DNA of 64,000 nt from Streptomyces bicolor. Lineage in GTDB: Bacteria; Actinomycetota; Actinomycetes; Streptomycetales; Streptomycetaceae. A program made the translations under genes and the position numbers. This document shows, piece by piece, positions 17,407 through 26,749 of this stretch. The notes under the pieces are model-generated. The model searched no databases. It worked only from the letters and a program-made list of their open reading frames with translations, and was not told the DNA's origin. Position 1 is the first letter of the stretch. The number at the start of each line of letters is the position of its first letter. The DNA is taken from assembly GCF_000719285.1 (NCBI RefSeq), contig NZ_JOFS01000034.1, positions 62,001 through 126,000 of the forward strand, written 5' to 3'.

Positions 17407-17434
17407 TGGTGGAGCACCGCCGTACGGCGGGGTC

Positions 17435-18658
17435 TCAGCAGCCGGTGTTCTTACCCAGGTACTGCTCCGCGAACGCCATCGCCGCCGTCGGGGAGCCGAG
17501 GAGGCGGCGCAGTCGCGCGAGGGTGGTGCCCGCGCGATAGGGGTCGCCCGAGGACGGGCCGTGGTAGACCTCGGAGAGCCAGTGGGAGAACTCCTGGTAG
17601 TCCCACACCCGGCGCAGGCAGGCCGCCGAGTAGCCGTCCAGGCCGGTTCCGTCACCCTTCGTGAGGTACGCGATGAGCGCGTCGCCGAGCAGGAACGCGT
17701 CGTGCAGGGCGAGGTTCATGCCCTTCGCGGCGATCGGGGCGGTCAGGTGGGCGGCGTCGCCGGCCAGGAAGAGGCGGCCGAACACCATGGGTTCGACCAC
17801 GTAGCTGTGCATGTCGAGAACGCGCTTCTCGATCAGCCGCCCCTCCGTCAGGGCAGGCGCGCCGTTCGCACCGAGCCGCTGCTGCAGTTCTGTCCAGACC
17901 CTGTCGTGCGACCAGTTCTCCGGATCGTCGCCCGGCGGGCACTGGAGGTAGTAGCGCGTCACCTCGGCGCTGCGCTGCATGTGCCCGGCGAACCCGCGCG
18001 GATGCATGCCGAACACGACACAGTCGGCCGACGGCGGCGCCTCGGCGAGCAGCGCCAGCCAGCCGACGCCGTAGTCGCCGCGCGAGATGCGGGCACGGTC
18101 GGCCGGCACGGCGGTGCGCGACACCCCGCGCGCGCCGTCACAGCCGGCCACGAAGTCGCAGCGCACGACCTCGCGCCCGCCCGTCTCCGGGTCGGTGTAC
18201 GACACCGAGGGGTAATCGGTCCCGAGGTCGTGCAGTTCCACGTCCTGAACGCCGAAGCGGATGGCCCCGCCCCGCACGTCCGCGTACTCCCGCACCAGGT
18301 CCGTCACCAGCAACTGCTGGGGGTAGACCCAGTGGTGAAGCCCCGTCAGTTGCCCGTACTCGAACCGGTAGCGCTCCCCGGCGAACCGGAACTCGCACTC
18401 GCTGTGCCGCTGCGCCCGCTCCAGCAGCGTGTCCGCGAGACCCCGCCGCTGGAGTCCGCGTACGGCCCACTCCTCGATGACCCCGGCCCGTGGCCGCCGC
18501 TCGATGAACCGGCGGGTCTCGGTCTCCAGGACCAGGCAGTCGACGGACGCCGCCCGCAGGATGCTGCCGATGGTGAGGCCGGCCGGTCCGGCGCCCACGA
18601 TGACGACCGGAAAGCGTTGAGGGGCACCGGAGTTGGTGTGGGGGGAGGTGGAAGTCAC
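17435..18658 (-). CDS. pobA: FAD-dependent aromatic monooxygenase, PobA-like (4-hydroxybenzoate 3-monooxygenase)
   Basis: A 407-residue class A flavoprotein hydroxylase. The FAD-binding VIVGAGPAGLTIG is near residue 18, the DG motif in FVAGCDGARG, and the ribityl-binding GD in LFLAGDAAHLTAPIAAKGMNLAL. RRPRAGVIEEWAV and ECEFRF match the PobA group, and the length fits (PobA is about 395). It would convert 4-hydroxybenzoate to protocatechuate with NAD(P)H and O2. The GTG start at 18658 is chosen over the 658-residue frame, whose first 251 residues are out-of-frame shadow. No pca genes adjoin. Confidence 0.8.
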   Translation of the reverse strand: MTSTSPHTNSGAPQRFPVVIVGAGPAGLTIGSILRAASVDCLVLETETRRFIERRPRAGVIEEWAVRGLQRRGLADTLLERAQRHSECEFRFAGERYRFEYGQLTGLHHWVYPQQLLVTDLVREYADVRGGAIRFGVQDVELHDLGTDYPSVSYTDPETGGREVVRCDFVAGCDGARGVSRTAVPADRARISRGDYGVGWLALLAEAPPSADCVVFGMHPRGFAGHMQRSAEVTRYYLQCPPGDDPENWSHDRVWTELQQRLGANGAPALTEGRLIEKRVLDMHSYVVEPMVFGRLFLAGDAAHLTAPIAAKGMNLALHDAFLLGDALIAYLTKGDGTGLDGYSAACLRRVWDYQEFSHWLSEVYHGPSSGDPYRAGTTLARLRRLLGSPTAAMAFAEQYLGKNTGC

Positions 18659-18741
18659 CCGAGCATTATGAGGCGGCCGACGTGGGGAGGGGAGGGCTCC
18701 GGGTGGGTGGCTCGGCGCTTCGGCGACGTATCGCCGCCCGG

Positions 18742-19149
18742 TCAGCCCAGGCGCGGGATCTCGATCGCCGGGCAGCGGTCCATGACCATCTCGAGCCCGG
18801 CGGCGCGGGTGCGGTCGTACGCCGCCTCGTCGATGACGCCGAGCTGCAACCAGACGGCCTTGGCGCCGATGGCCGCGGCTTCGTCGGCGACGGCACCGGC
18901 GAGGTCGCTGTTGACGAACACGTCGACGACGTCGACTTCGAAGGGGATCGCTTCCAGGGAGGGATATCCCTGTTCCCCGTGGACCGTCTCGGCCTTCGGA
19001 TGCACGGGCACGATGCGCTTGCCGAAGCGCTGGAGGACGTCGGCGACCCCGTATGCCGCACGCCGCTGGTTCGTGGACAGGCCCACGACGGCCCAGGTGT
19101 CGCCGAGCTCGGTGAGGATCTTGCGGACTGTCGCCGGGTCGCCGTACAC
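18742..19149 (-). CDS. CoA-binding domain protein (YccU type)
   Basis: A 135-residue single-domain Rossmann protein of the CoA_binding_2 family. AVVGLSTNQRRAAYGVADVL carries the nucleotide loop, followed by PVHPKAETVHGEQGYPSL and VWLQLGVIDEAA. GTG 19149 is fixed by an excellent AAGGAGG nine bases upstream. Function is unknown; the family binds CoA or a similar nucleotide. Confidence 0.85.
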   Translation of the reverse strand: MYGDPATVRKILTELGDTWAVVGLSTNQRRAAYGVADVLQRFGKRIVPVHPKAETVHGEQGYPSLEAIPFEVDVVDVFVNSDLAGAVADEAAAIGAKAVWLQLGVIDEAAYDRTRAAGLEMVMDRCPAIEIPRLG

Positions 19150-19237
19150 GCTCGGCCTCCTTGGGATGGGTGGGAGGGCTGTCGTCGTGGGCAACAGCGG
19201 GCCGAGTGCGGTGATTCCCTGCCGCGACGCAGCACGT

Positions 19238-19273
19238 ACCGCGCCCGGCGGCTGTCGTGCCTCCGGGCGCGGT
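19238..19273. terminator. Terminator hairpin downstream of the large secreted hydrolase
   Basis: 11-bp perfect stem ACCGCGCCCGG / CCGGGCGCGGT with a 14-nt loop, 120 bp past the stop of the minus-strand hydrolase gene. Confidence 0.5.
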
Positions 19274-19391
19274 AGCAGGCCTGTCGCCGCTGGTCGGGCT
19301 CCCGCTCGACCGTGGCACGGTCCGCCATGCTGCTGCACAACGGGCGGCCGTATGCGGCACCGGCGGCGGGCTGCCGCCGGTGGTGTTCACC

Positions 19392-22300
19392 TCATCGCAC
19401 CTCCCGCGCATAGGGCGCGACCGTGATCCGGTCGATCAGCGGCGCGTAACGGGAGCGGAGCAGTACACCGGGGAAGGTGTCCGAGGCGTAGGTGGTGCCG
19501 TCGAAGTTCGGCAGCTCCTCGGAGCGGAAGGCGATCGTGTTCCGCCCCTTCTCGAGGCGGACCGGCACGGTCAGCTCCCAGAAGTTGTTCTGGTGGAAGC
19601 TGTGCGGGAAGCCGACCCGCCGCATCTCGCCGCCGTTGACGGTGATGTCGGCGTGGCGGGCGAGTGGGTCCGGGTTGTAGTGCGTGGCCTCGGACTGCTC
19701 GGGGTTGGAGTAGCGGACGCGCAGCGCGTACAGGCCGGCCCGGTCGGCGGCCACGGTGAACGTCGCCGTGTTGCCGTTGCCCGGGTCGCCGCCGATGCCG
19801 GTGATCGCCGTGCCGCCGGTCGCCAGGGAGAGCGGGACGAGCGCGGCCGAGCCCGCGAGCCGGGCGTCGCCCGCTTCATAGGTACGGGCCTCCAGGGCGC
19901 CCTCGGTGGGCGTGACCGTGAGGCGGTCGACCAGGGTGGCGACCGGACCCCCCGTCAGCGTCACCTTGTTGACACCTCCCGAGAGGGAGACGGCCACGCT
20001 GCGCTTCCCCTGCGACAGGCGCAGCACGTCGTGTCCGTTGACCGAGAGACGGGCGCCCGAGCCGCTGAGGGTGTCGACCTTGAGGGTGGCCTCGCGGTCG
20101 GCGGGGGAGTAGACCCAGAACGTGGCGGTCGCGTCCTTCGGCAGCCGGGCCGCGCCCGAACCGGTGGCCGGGCTCCCGGCCTGCTTGGGCAGGTCGTAGA
20201 CGGGCCGTGCGGCTCCGTCCAGCCAGGCCAGCTCGCCCTCGTACACCTGGGTGGCGGCCGAAGCCTCCGGCAACGACAGGGTGAGTCGGTCGACGATGGC
20301 GTCGCCCTTGGTGGCGCGCTCGCCGTCGAGGCTCTTGGCGGCGAGCGTCAGGGTGTGCCTGCCCTTGGTGAGCCTGACCTTGGTGCCGGTGTGGTCCCAC
20401 ACCACCCACTTGTAGCCCAGCGGCAGGTACAGCTCCTGCTCGCTGTCCGCCTTGCCGTCCACGCGCAGGAAAACGTTGGTGGGGCCCTGCTCCTTCACCT
20501 TGTCGAAGGTGTTGAGGGAGTTGGCGAAGACGTTCAGGTCGTAGGTGCCGTCCTCGGGCACGTCCACCGTGAAGTCGAGCGTGACGTCGGAGCCGGTGCG
20601 CAGGCCGCCCACGTCGTAGCCGCCGGAGGTGTAGAACTTCGACACGTCGCGGGGCGAACCCTCGGGGCCGTTCTTGGAGTAGCCGGACCCGGTGTGGGCG
20701 GCGTCCTCCGCCTCGTACGAACCCTGCCAGCGCACGGGTGGCGACTGCGTGCTCCGCGCCTTCCCGGCGGGGCTGAGGACGATCTCGTACGCCGAGGACT
20801 CCTTCAGCGTCGGCAGCGCGCCGTCGCCGAAGTCGACGACCACCTTGCCGTCGTCACCGACCTTCAGATTCGTCTCCCTGAGCAGCTTCGGGCCGGAGTT
20901 GTCGCCGACCTGCCCGCTCCACTCGATCTCGCGCACCCAGGCGTGCACGCGGTCACCGAAGACGTCCTTCGGGACGTCCGCGAAGGTGATGTGGCCCTTG
21001 CCGTTGGATCCGCCGAAGATCAGCCGCGCCTGCCGCTTCTTCTCGTCCAGCGTGCCGAGGCCCTGCATGGTGTAGTTCTCGCCGGGGAACGGCGGGGTCA
21101 CCTTCACCGTGTGCCCGGTCATCGAGGCGTACGAGTTCAGCAGCCACCACTGGCCGTTGCCGCGGTTCGACTGCACCGCCGAGTCGGAAAGATTGCCGTC
21201 GATGTTCCAGTAGGCGATGTCGGCGTCCACCTTGGACTCCTCGATCGCGGACACCCACTGGATCATCTGGCCTGGTACCGAGGTGTGGTAGTTGAAGGCG
21301 TACTCGTTGATGTTGACGGGGAGTTGAGTGCCCTCACGGTCGGTGCCCTTGAACAGGTCCTTCTCCCACGCCCGGTACTTGGCCACGCTCGCGCGCACGG
21401 CCTCCGGGTGGCTCAGCTCGTGCCAGGTGATCACCTCGGGGAGGGTGCCGGCGGACAGGGCGTGCGTGAGGAAGCCCTTCACCTGGTCGTACAGGACGCT
21501 GGTGTTGGGGCCGGCGATGCGGGCGTCCGGCATCTTGCTCTTGATGAGCCTGTAGAAGTCGTCCCAGGCGGCGAAGAAGTCGTCGGGGTCGCTCAGCCAG
21601 CTGACCTTGTCGTAGCTCCATTCGCCGGTGCCGAACATGTTGCCCTCGGGTTCGTTGAACGGCACGAAGACGATGTTGTCCTGGTACTCCTCGGGGAGCT
21701 TCATGACCTGGTCGACCTGCGCGGCGATCTTCTCCTTGTAGAGCCTGAGCTTCTCCTCGGGGGTGTCGCCCGGCCACTGGTACGGGAAGCCGCGGTGGAT
21801 GTCGGTCATGTAGATGTACACATCACCGTCGGTGGAGTCCGCCAGCGGCTTCACCACCTCCAGCGCGTCGGCGCCGGGGTGCTGGGGGCCGTCCTGCGCC
21901 TTGGTCGAGACCGTGCGCAGGCCCATGCCCTCCATCAGGTTGTTGGTGGGGACGTCCGGTCCGTACACGCCGTAGAGGGTGCCGGAGGCGCCGCCGTGGA
22001 AGGCGCCGGTGTCCGAGCCGAGGTCGACGGTGAGCTCCCCCTCGCGGACCACGGTGACGGTCGCCCGCACGGCACGTCCGGCCGCCGTGCCCGACACCGT
22101 GAAGGTGCCCGGCCGGTCGTACTCGTCGGACGGTACGGCGTCCCAGGCGATCGGCAGGTCGCGGTCGTAGCCGTCGGAGAAGGAGGAGCGGACGGCGGCC
22201 GGGAGGGGCGGGGCGGTCCCGGTCGTCGTACGCACCTCGAAGGACGTCTTCGAGGGATCCTGCGGCGTCGGCACGGCCCCGACGGTACCGGCCACCTGCT

Positions 22301-23054
22301 CGGCGCTCAGCGCCGCGTGCCACACGGTGAAGTCGTCGATCGCGCCCTTGAGCAGCGGGTCCGGCCAGAAGGACTTGCCTATGTAGCCGGCCGCCGTGGC
22401 CGAACCCTCCAGCAGCTCCTTGGCCTTGATGTGGGTCGCGGCGGAGGAGACCGCCACGCCGTCGAGGTAGGTGGTGAGCCGGCCGGCGGTGGTGTCGAGG
22501 GTGACGGTGACCGTCCGCCACTCGTTCGCGGGGAGCGGCGCGTAGCCGCGGACCTGGGCCTCCGCGCCGCCTCCGCCGGTGGTGACGGAGGTCTGGAACA
22601 GTCCGCTGCCGCTGTACGGGGTGCTGAACAGGTACTTGGTGGTGTTGGTACCCAGGTCGAAGATCCGCTGCCAGGACGACTTGTCGCCGCTCCACTTCAC
22701 GCGGGCGGAGACCGTCAGGTCGCTTGCGTCGCCGACCACTTCGCGGGGCAGGCGGACGTATGCGCCGTCGGACGTGGGCGCCCCGCCGGGCAGGGACAGG
22801 GCCTTGCCTCCGCCGGTGCCGTCGACGGACCGGGCGGTGGAGCCGTTCACCAGGGTCGCCGTCAGGCCGTTGCCGGAGCTGTCGGCGATCCTGCCGGAGG
22901 CGAGGTCGTCCTGGTCGAAGGTGTAGTGGGCGGCGGGCTGGGGCGCATCGGCCGCCTGCGCGGGGACGGCGGGGGCGGTCAGCAGGCCCGCGCCGAGAGC
23001 GGCGGCCACGGCGGCCGGGGCTCGGCGCCGGGCGGATCTGTCAGCGGATGGCAT
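19392..23054 (-). CDS. Secreted multidomain glycoside hydrolase with LamG and carbohydrate-binding domains
   Basis: A 1220-residue secreted protein. The signal peptide ends AVPAQAAD near residue 35. A LamG/concanavalin-like domain (AAHYTFDQDD…DDFTVWHAALS, about 40-255) is followed by a bacterial Ig-like module (DLPIAWDAVPSDEYDRPGTF). The central (beta/alpha)8 hydrolase domain carries FVPFNEPEGN, typical of clan GH-A (GH39-like), whose Glu is the presumed acid/base, and a later ITWHELS/NINEYAF strand that may supply the nucleophile. C-terminal beta-sandwich modules (SYEAEDAAHTGSGYS; RTYEAGDARLAG) resemble CBM35-type domains. LacI operator O1 lies 29 bp upstream of the start, so it belongs to the adjoining sugar regulon. 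The polysaccharide target is unknown. Confidence 0.75.
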   Translation of the reverse strand: MPSADRSARRRAPAAVAAALGAGLLTAPAVPAQAADAPQPAAHYTFDQDDLASGRIADSSGNGLTATLVNGSTARSVDGTGGGKALSLPGGAPTSDGAYVRLPREVVGDASDLTVSARVKWSGDKSSWQRIFDLGTNTTKYLFSTPYSGSGLFQTSVTTGGGGAEAQVRGYAPLPANEWRTVTVTLDTTAGRLTTYLDGVAVSSAATHIKAKELLEGSATAAGYIGKSFWPDPLLKGAIDDFTVWHAALSAEQVAGTVGAVPTPQDPSKTSFEVRTTTGTAPPLPAAVRSSFSDGYDRDLPIAWDAVPSDEYDRPGTFTVSGTAAGRAVRATVTVVREGELTVDLGSDTGAFHGGASGTLYGVYGPDVPTNNLMEGMGLRTVSTKAQDGPQHPGADALEVVKPLADSTDGDVYIYMTDIHRGFPYQWPGDTPEEKLRLYKEKIAAQVDQVMKLPEEYQDNIVFVPFNEPEGNMFGTGEWSYDKVSWLSDPDDFFAAWDDFYRLIKSKMPDARIAGPNTSVLYDQVKGFLTHALSAGTLPEVITWHELSHPEAVRASVAKYRAWEKDLFKGTDREGTQLPVNINEYAFNYHTSVPGQMIQWVSAIEESKVDADIAYWNIDGNLSDSAVQSNRGNGQWWLLNSYASMTGHTVKVTPPFPGENYTMQGLGTLDEKKRQARLIFGGSNGKGHITFADVPKDVFGDRVHAWVREIEWSGQVGDNSGPKLLRETNLKVGDDGKVVVDFGDGALPTLKESSAYEIVLSPAGKARSTQSPPVRWQGSYEAEDAAHTGSGYSKNGPEGSPRDVSKFYTSGGYDVGGLRTGSDVTLDFTVDVPEDGTYDLNVFANSLNTFDKVKEQGPTNVFLRVDGKADSEQELYLPLGYKWVVWDHTGTKVRLTKGRHTLTLAAKSLDGERATKGDAIVDRLTLSLPEASAATQVYEGELAWLDGAARPVYDLPKQAGSPATGSGAARLPKDATATFWVYSPADREATLKVDTLSGSGARLSVNGHDVLRLSQGKRSVAVSLSGGVNKVTLTGGPVATLVDRLTVTPTEGALEARTYEAGDARLAGSAALVPLSLATGGTAITGIGGDPGNGNTATFTVAADRAGLYALRVRYSNPEQSEATHYNPDPLARHADITVNGGEMRRVGFPHSFHQNNFWELTVPVRLEKGRNTIAFRSEELPNFDGTTYASDTFPGVLLRSRYAPLIDRITVAPYAREVR

Positions 23055-23082
23055 GAGTGCGTCCTCAATCGTCGAGTGCGGG

Positions 23083-23096
23083 TCGAACCGGTTCGA
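23083..23096. promoter_or_regulatory. LacI-type operator O1
   Basis: Perfect palindrome TCGAACCGGTTCGA, 29 bp upstream of the hydrolase start codon (minus strand). Confidence 0.8.
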
Positions 23097-23202
23097 TGTC
23101 GGGCGTCACAGCGGCACGGGGATTCTTCGGGTGGCGGGGATGACGCCTGGGGAAGCGGGGCGGGCGCGGAACAGGCCACGGTCGTCGGAAGGGATCACTT
23201 CA

Positions 23203-23216
23203 TCGAACCGGTTCGC
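23203..23216. promoter_or_regulatory. LacI-type operator O2
   Basis: TCGAACCGGTTCGC, matching the same palindrome in 13 of 14 positions, midway between the divergent genes. Confidence 0.75.
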
Positions 23217-23307
23217 GAAGCTAGCACCGGGACACTCGGCCAGCAATCCCTTCGGCACAAGGATTCTCCAGGCATCCTGCCGGGATCCATGAGTCACGTC
23301 AGGGGTG

Positions 23308-23336
23308 TTGACAGGCGCTCGGTCGGTTCCTACCTT
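23308..23336 (+). promoter_or_regulatory. Promoter of the lacI-type gene and sugar operon
   Basis: TTGACA (23308-23313), 17-bp spacer, TACCTT (23331-23336). Operators O3 and O4 follow at once, in the position expected for autorepression. Confidence 0.7.
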
Positions 23337-23344
23337 CACTTCAC

Positions 23345-23388
23345 GCGAACCGGTTCGACGACCGGTCCGCCGTATCGAACCGGTTCGA
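23345..23388. promoter_or_regulatory. LacI-type operators O3 and O4
   Basis: GCGAACCGGTTCGA at 23345-23358 and TCGAACCGGTTCGA at 23375-23388, centres 30 bp (about three helical turns) apart, between the promoter and the regulator start codon. Confidence 0.8.
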
Positions 23389-23401
23389 CCTAGGAGTCGC
23401 T

Positions 23402-24418
23402 GTGAACATCGGTGAGATCGCCCGGCGGGCCGGTGTCTCACGCAGCACCGTGTCCTACGCGCTGAGCGGCAAGCGACCGGTCTCGGACGACACCCGCCGG
23501 AAGATCCAGCAGGTCATCGACGAACTGGGCTACCGCCCCAACGCCACCGCACGCGCCCTGGCCAACGGCCGGACCAGCACCATCGGCCTGGTCTTCCCGC
23601 CGGCCGGCAACCACTACACCGGGATGCAGCTGGATTTCATCGGCAGTGTCGTGGAGGCCGCCGCGGCCTACGACTACGACGTGCTGCTGTCGCCGAGCGG
23701 CGTGGACAGCGACCGCTCGTTCCAGCGGCTGCTGGGGGAGCGGCGGGTCGACGGCGCGATCCTGATGGAGATCAGGCTGGAGGACGACAGGGCGGAACAC
23801 CTGGCCGCTCTGGACTTCCCCTTCGTCGCCATCGGCCGTACCGCGCAACCCGACGGCGGCTGGTGGGTGGGCCTGGACCACACCGCCCTGGCGGCGGCGT
23901 GCGTCCACCACCTGGCGGATCTCGGCCACCGCCGAGTGGCCTTCGTCAACCGGCCCGAACAGTTGCTGCGGGCCGGCTACGAGTCGGCGCACCGCGGCCT
24001 GGACGGTTTCACCAAGGCCGCGGCAGAGCGCGGGCTGACGGTGCGGACGTACTGCTGTGGGGACGACGCCGCCTCGGGTCAGGCCTGCGTGGAACGCATC
24101 CTGCACGACGACCCGGCCACCACGGCCCTGGTCACACTGAACGAGGCCGCTCTGGGCGGCCTCTTCCGGGGACTCGCCCAGTCGGGCCGCCATGTGCCGC
24201 GCGACTTCTCGGTGACCGGCGTCGTGGCGAGCCGCTGGGCGGAGACGGTGACCCCGCAGCTCACGGCGGCGGACGTACCGGCCGAGGAGATGGGCCGGCG
24301 CGCCGTCGAACTGCTGGTGGAGCGGCTCGACCAGCCCGACGGACCACCGCGGCACCACCTCCTGGCGCCGCCGATCTCCCTGCGGGCCAGCACCGGGCCC
24401 GCAGGGACCGCAACCTGA
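23402..24418 (+). CDS. LacI-family transcriptional regulator
   Basis: A 338-residue repressor. The N-terminal LacI helix-turn-helix NIGEIARRAGVSRSTVSYAL and hinge helix (NATARALANGRT) are followed by a periplasmic-binding-protein-like sensor domain (TIGLVFPPAGNHYTG…). It is divergent from the secreted hydrolase and upstream of a sugar ABC transporter and an intracellular glycosidase. Four TCGAACCGGTTCGA palindromes surround its promoter. It probably releases DNA on binding the oligosaccharide made by the hydrolase. Confidence 0.9.
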   Translation: MNIGEIARRAGVSRSTVSYALSGKRPVSDDTRRKIQQVIDELGYRPNATARALANGRTSTIGLVFPPAGNHYTGMQLDFIGSVVEAAAAYDYDVLLSPSGVDSDRSFQRLLGERRVDGAILMEIRLEDDRAEHLAALDFPFVAIGRTAQPDGGWWVGLDHTALAAACVHHLADLGHRRVAFVNRPEQLLRAGYESAHRGLDGFTKAAAERGLTVRTYCCGDDAASGQACVERILHDDPATTALVTLNEAALGGLFRGLAQSGRHVPRDFSVTGVVASRWAETVTPQLTAADVPAEEMGRRAVELLVERLDQPDGPPRHHLLAPPISLRASTGPAGTAT

Positions 24419-24563
24419 CCGCACCCGCGTAGTTCTCCTCGACTCACTTCACTCCACTTCACCGGGCGTTCGAACGGCTCGACAGCGCCGTTCGCCGTGC
24501 CCTTCTTCCCTCGCCACCCCGTGCCCTCGGTACCCGCATGCCCAGAACAAAGGAACCCTCGCG

Positions 24564-25811
24564 ATGAACAGCTTCTCCAGACAGCGCCGTCTGACCGCCG
24601 CGGCCATGACCGCCCTGGCCGTCGCCACCAGCGCCACGGCCTGCGGCTCCGGCTCGGGCGGCACCGGGACCAATGCGGCGGACAGCGGCACGTACACCAT
24701 CTGGGACCCGTACCCGCAGTTCGACAAGAGCTCGGACTGGGCGAAGCTGCTGGACGACTGCGGCACCGAGGCCGGCGTCAAGATCAAGCGGACCGCCTTC
24801 GACACCAGCGACCTGTCCAACAAGGCGCTGCTCGCCGCGCAACAGGACAACTCCGCGGACATCCTCATCGTCGACAACCCGGTCGTGTCGACGCTCGCCG
24901 AGGCGGGGGTGCTCACCACGACCGACGACAACAAGCTGGACACCTCGAAGGCGGACCCCAACCTGCTCGCGGCCGGCCAGTCGGGCGGCAAGACCTACGG
25001 CACGCCGATCGGCGCCAACACCCTCGCTCTCTACTACAACAAGGAGGTGCTGAAGGAAGCCGGCGTGGACGCGGACTCCGTCAAGGACTGGACGTCGCTG
25101 ACGGCGGCACTGGAGAAGGTGAAGAAGGCCGGCAAGAAGGGCATCACGTTCTCCGCGATCGGCACCGAGGAGGGCAGCTTCCAGTTCCTGCCCTGGTTCT
25201 GGGGATCCGGCGCGAAGCTGACCGAACTCGACTCTGCCGAGGCGGTCTCCGCGCTGTCCCTGTGGAAGAACTGGCTCGACAAGGGCTACGCGCCCAACTC
25301 GGTCATCAACAACACCCAGACCACCAGCTGGCAGGAGTTCGCGAGCGGCGACTACGCCTTCGCCGAGAACGGCACCTGGCAGCTGGCAAACGCCGAGAAG
25401 GCCGGATTCGACTACGGCGTCCTGCCCATCCCCGGTGCCGACGGAGGCAACGCCTCCGCCCCTACCGGCGGCGAGTTCGTCACCATCCCGGTCCAGGGCG
25501 ACACCGGCCGCTACGCCACCTCGCAGAGGCTGGTCACCTGCCTGACCAGCACCGAGAACCTCTACGACACCGACACCACCCTGTCCTACGTGGCCCCCAC
25601 CAGCGAGGTCCAGGACAAGCAGGTCGCGGCGAACGCCGAGTTGAAGCCGTGGGTCGACGCGGTCAAGGCGGCCAAGGGGCGGACCAGTGACGACCTCGGC
25701 ACCAAGTACCCCAAGATCTCCGAGCAGATGTGGAAGGCCGTCCAGTCGGCCCTCAGCGGCTCGAACTCCCCGAAGGACGCGCTGACCGCCGCCCAGTCCG
25801 CCGTCAAGTGA
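24564..25811 (+). CDS. Sugar ABC transporter substrate-binding lipoprotein
   Basis: A 415-residue extracellular solute-binding protein, family 1. The lipoprotein signal peptide has the lipobox TSATAC before GSGSGGTG, so it is anchored outside the membrane. The mature part shows the two-lobed pattern (TYTIWDPYPQFDK…, YGTPIGANTLALYYNKEVL, GDYAFAENGTWQLA). It delivers an oligosaccharide to the two permeases that follow. No ATPase gene is present here; in Streptomyces a shared MsiK-type ATPase normally serves such systems. Confidence 0.9.
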   Translation: MNSFSRQRRLTAAAMTALAVATSATACGSGSGGTGTNAADSGTYTIWDPYPQFDKSSDWAKLLDDCGTEAGVKIKRTAFDTSDLSNKALLAAQQDNSADILIVDNPVVSTLAEAGVLTTTDDNKLDTSKADPNLLAAGQSGGKTYGTPIGANTLALYYNKEVLKEAGVDADSVKDWTSLTAALEKVKKAGKKGITFSAIGTEEGSFQFLPWFWGSGAKLTELDSAEAVSALSLWKNWLDKGYAPNSVINNTQTTSWQEFASGDYAFAENGTWQLANAEKAGFDYGVLPIPGADGGNASAPTGGEFVTIPVQGDTGRYATSQRLVTCLTSTENLYDTDTTLSYVAPTSEVQDKQVAANAELKPWVDAVKAAKGRTSDDLGTKYPKISEQMWKAVQSALSGSNSPKDALTAAQSAVK

Positions 25812-25831
25812 CCGCATCCCAGGGCCCTTTG

Positions 25832-26749
25832 ATGAGTCATTCCCGCTCCCAGCCGGGGGTCCCCCCGGGCGAAGCACGGGGGAGGGCCGCCTGGGCCTTC
25901 CTCACCCCGGTGACCCTCTACCTCGCCCTCTTCTACGCCTATCCGCTCTACCGCAACGTCGACCTGAGCCTGCGCGACTACACGGTCCGTTCCTTCGTCC
26001 AGGGCGACGCGCCGTTCACGGGTCTCGCCAACTACCGGACCGTCTTCGACGACCCGACCTTCGCCCCGGCGCTGCTCCACACCGTGGTCTTCACCGCCGT
26101 GTGCCTGGTCTTCCAGTACGTCATCGGCCTGGCCCTCGCGGTCTTCTTCAACCAGCACTTCCGGCTGTCGGTGACCTTGCGCGCGCTGTTCCTGGTGCCC
26201 TGGCTGCTGCCGCTGATCGTGTCGGCCTCCACCTGGTCGTGGATGCTGAACAGCGAGTCCGGGATCATCAACGCCGCTCTGCACGCCATCGGCGTCGACC
26301 CGGTCAACTGGCTGACCTCGCCGTCCTGGTCGCTGACCTCGGTGATCATCGCCAACATCTGGATCGGCGTCCCGTTCAACCTGGTCGTCCTCTACAGCGG
26401 GCTGCAGTCGATCCCGGCCTCGCTGTACGAGGCGGCGGCCATCGACGGCGCGAACGCCTGGCAGCGGTTTTGGCGGATCACCTTCCCGCTGCTGCGCCCG
26501 GTGTCCGCGATCACCCTGCTGCTGGGCCTGGTCTACACGCTCAAGGTCTTCGACATCATCTGGATCATGACCAAGGGCGGCCCGGCGGACTCGTCCTCGA
26601 CCTTCGCCACCTGGTCCTACCAGCTCGGCTTCGGAAACCTCGTGCCCGCCTTCGGCCCGGGTGCGGCCGTCGGCAACCTGCTCGTGGTCGCCGCCCTGGT
26701 GTTCGGCCTGGTGTACCTGCGGGTGCAGAGAAAGCAGGCCTTGTCATGA
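25832..26749 (+). CDS. Sugar ABC transporter permease (MalF/UgpA type)
   Basis: A 305-residue inner-membrane permease with six helices and the EAA loop EAAAIDGANAWQRFWRITFPLLRP that contacts the ATPase. It forms the channel with the next gene product, which it overlaps by ATGA. The N-terminal residues 9-17 (PGVPPGEAR) are encoded by a copy of a GC-rich palindromic repeat, so this segment is probably an insertion and not family sequence. ATG 25832 is used; the ribosome site is weak. Confidence 0.9.
   Translation: MSHSRSQPGVPPGEARGRAAWAFLTPVTLYLALFYAYPLYRNVDLSLRDYTVRSFVQGDAPFTGLANYRTVFDDPTFAPALLHTVVFTAVCLVFQYVIGLALAVFFNQHFRLSVTLRALFLVPWLLPLIVSASTWSWMLNSESGIINAALHAIGVDPVNWLTSPSWSLTSVIIANIWIGVPFNLVVLYSGLQSIPASLYEAAAIDGANAWQRFWRITFPLLRPVSAITLLLGLVYTLKVFDIIWIMTKGGPADSSSTFATWSYQLGFGNLVPAFGPGAAVGNLLVVAALVFGLVYLRVQRKQALS
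25855..25884. repeat. GC-rich palindromic repeat inside the permease 5' end
   Basis: GGGGGTCCCCCC and GGGGGAG at the two ends of a 30-bp unit, in frame. Related copies lie at 54782-54803 and, inverted, at 58688-58717. Confidence 0.65.

Noticed and set aside
17435..19411. PobA-like protein extended to 658 residues
   Set aside because: The first 251 residues read through the CoA-binding protein gene out of frame; GTG 18658 gives the normal family length.
19257..23393. 1378-residue plus-strand open frame opposite the secreted hydrolase
   Set aside because: It is a GC-driven antisense shadow: Val/Gly/Arg/His-rich composition, no domains, and the minus-strand protein has clear motifs, a signal peptide and its own operator.
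24460..24500. TCGAACGGCTCGA-like sequence before the sugar-binding lipoprotein as a fifth LacI operator
   Set aside because: It has a one-base shorter centre and a mismatch relative to the four perfect sites, so it is too weak to claim.
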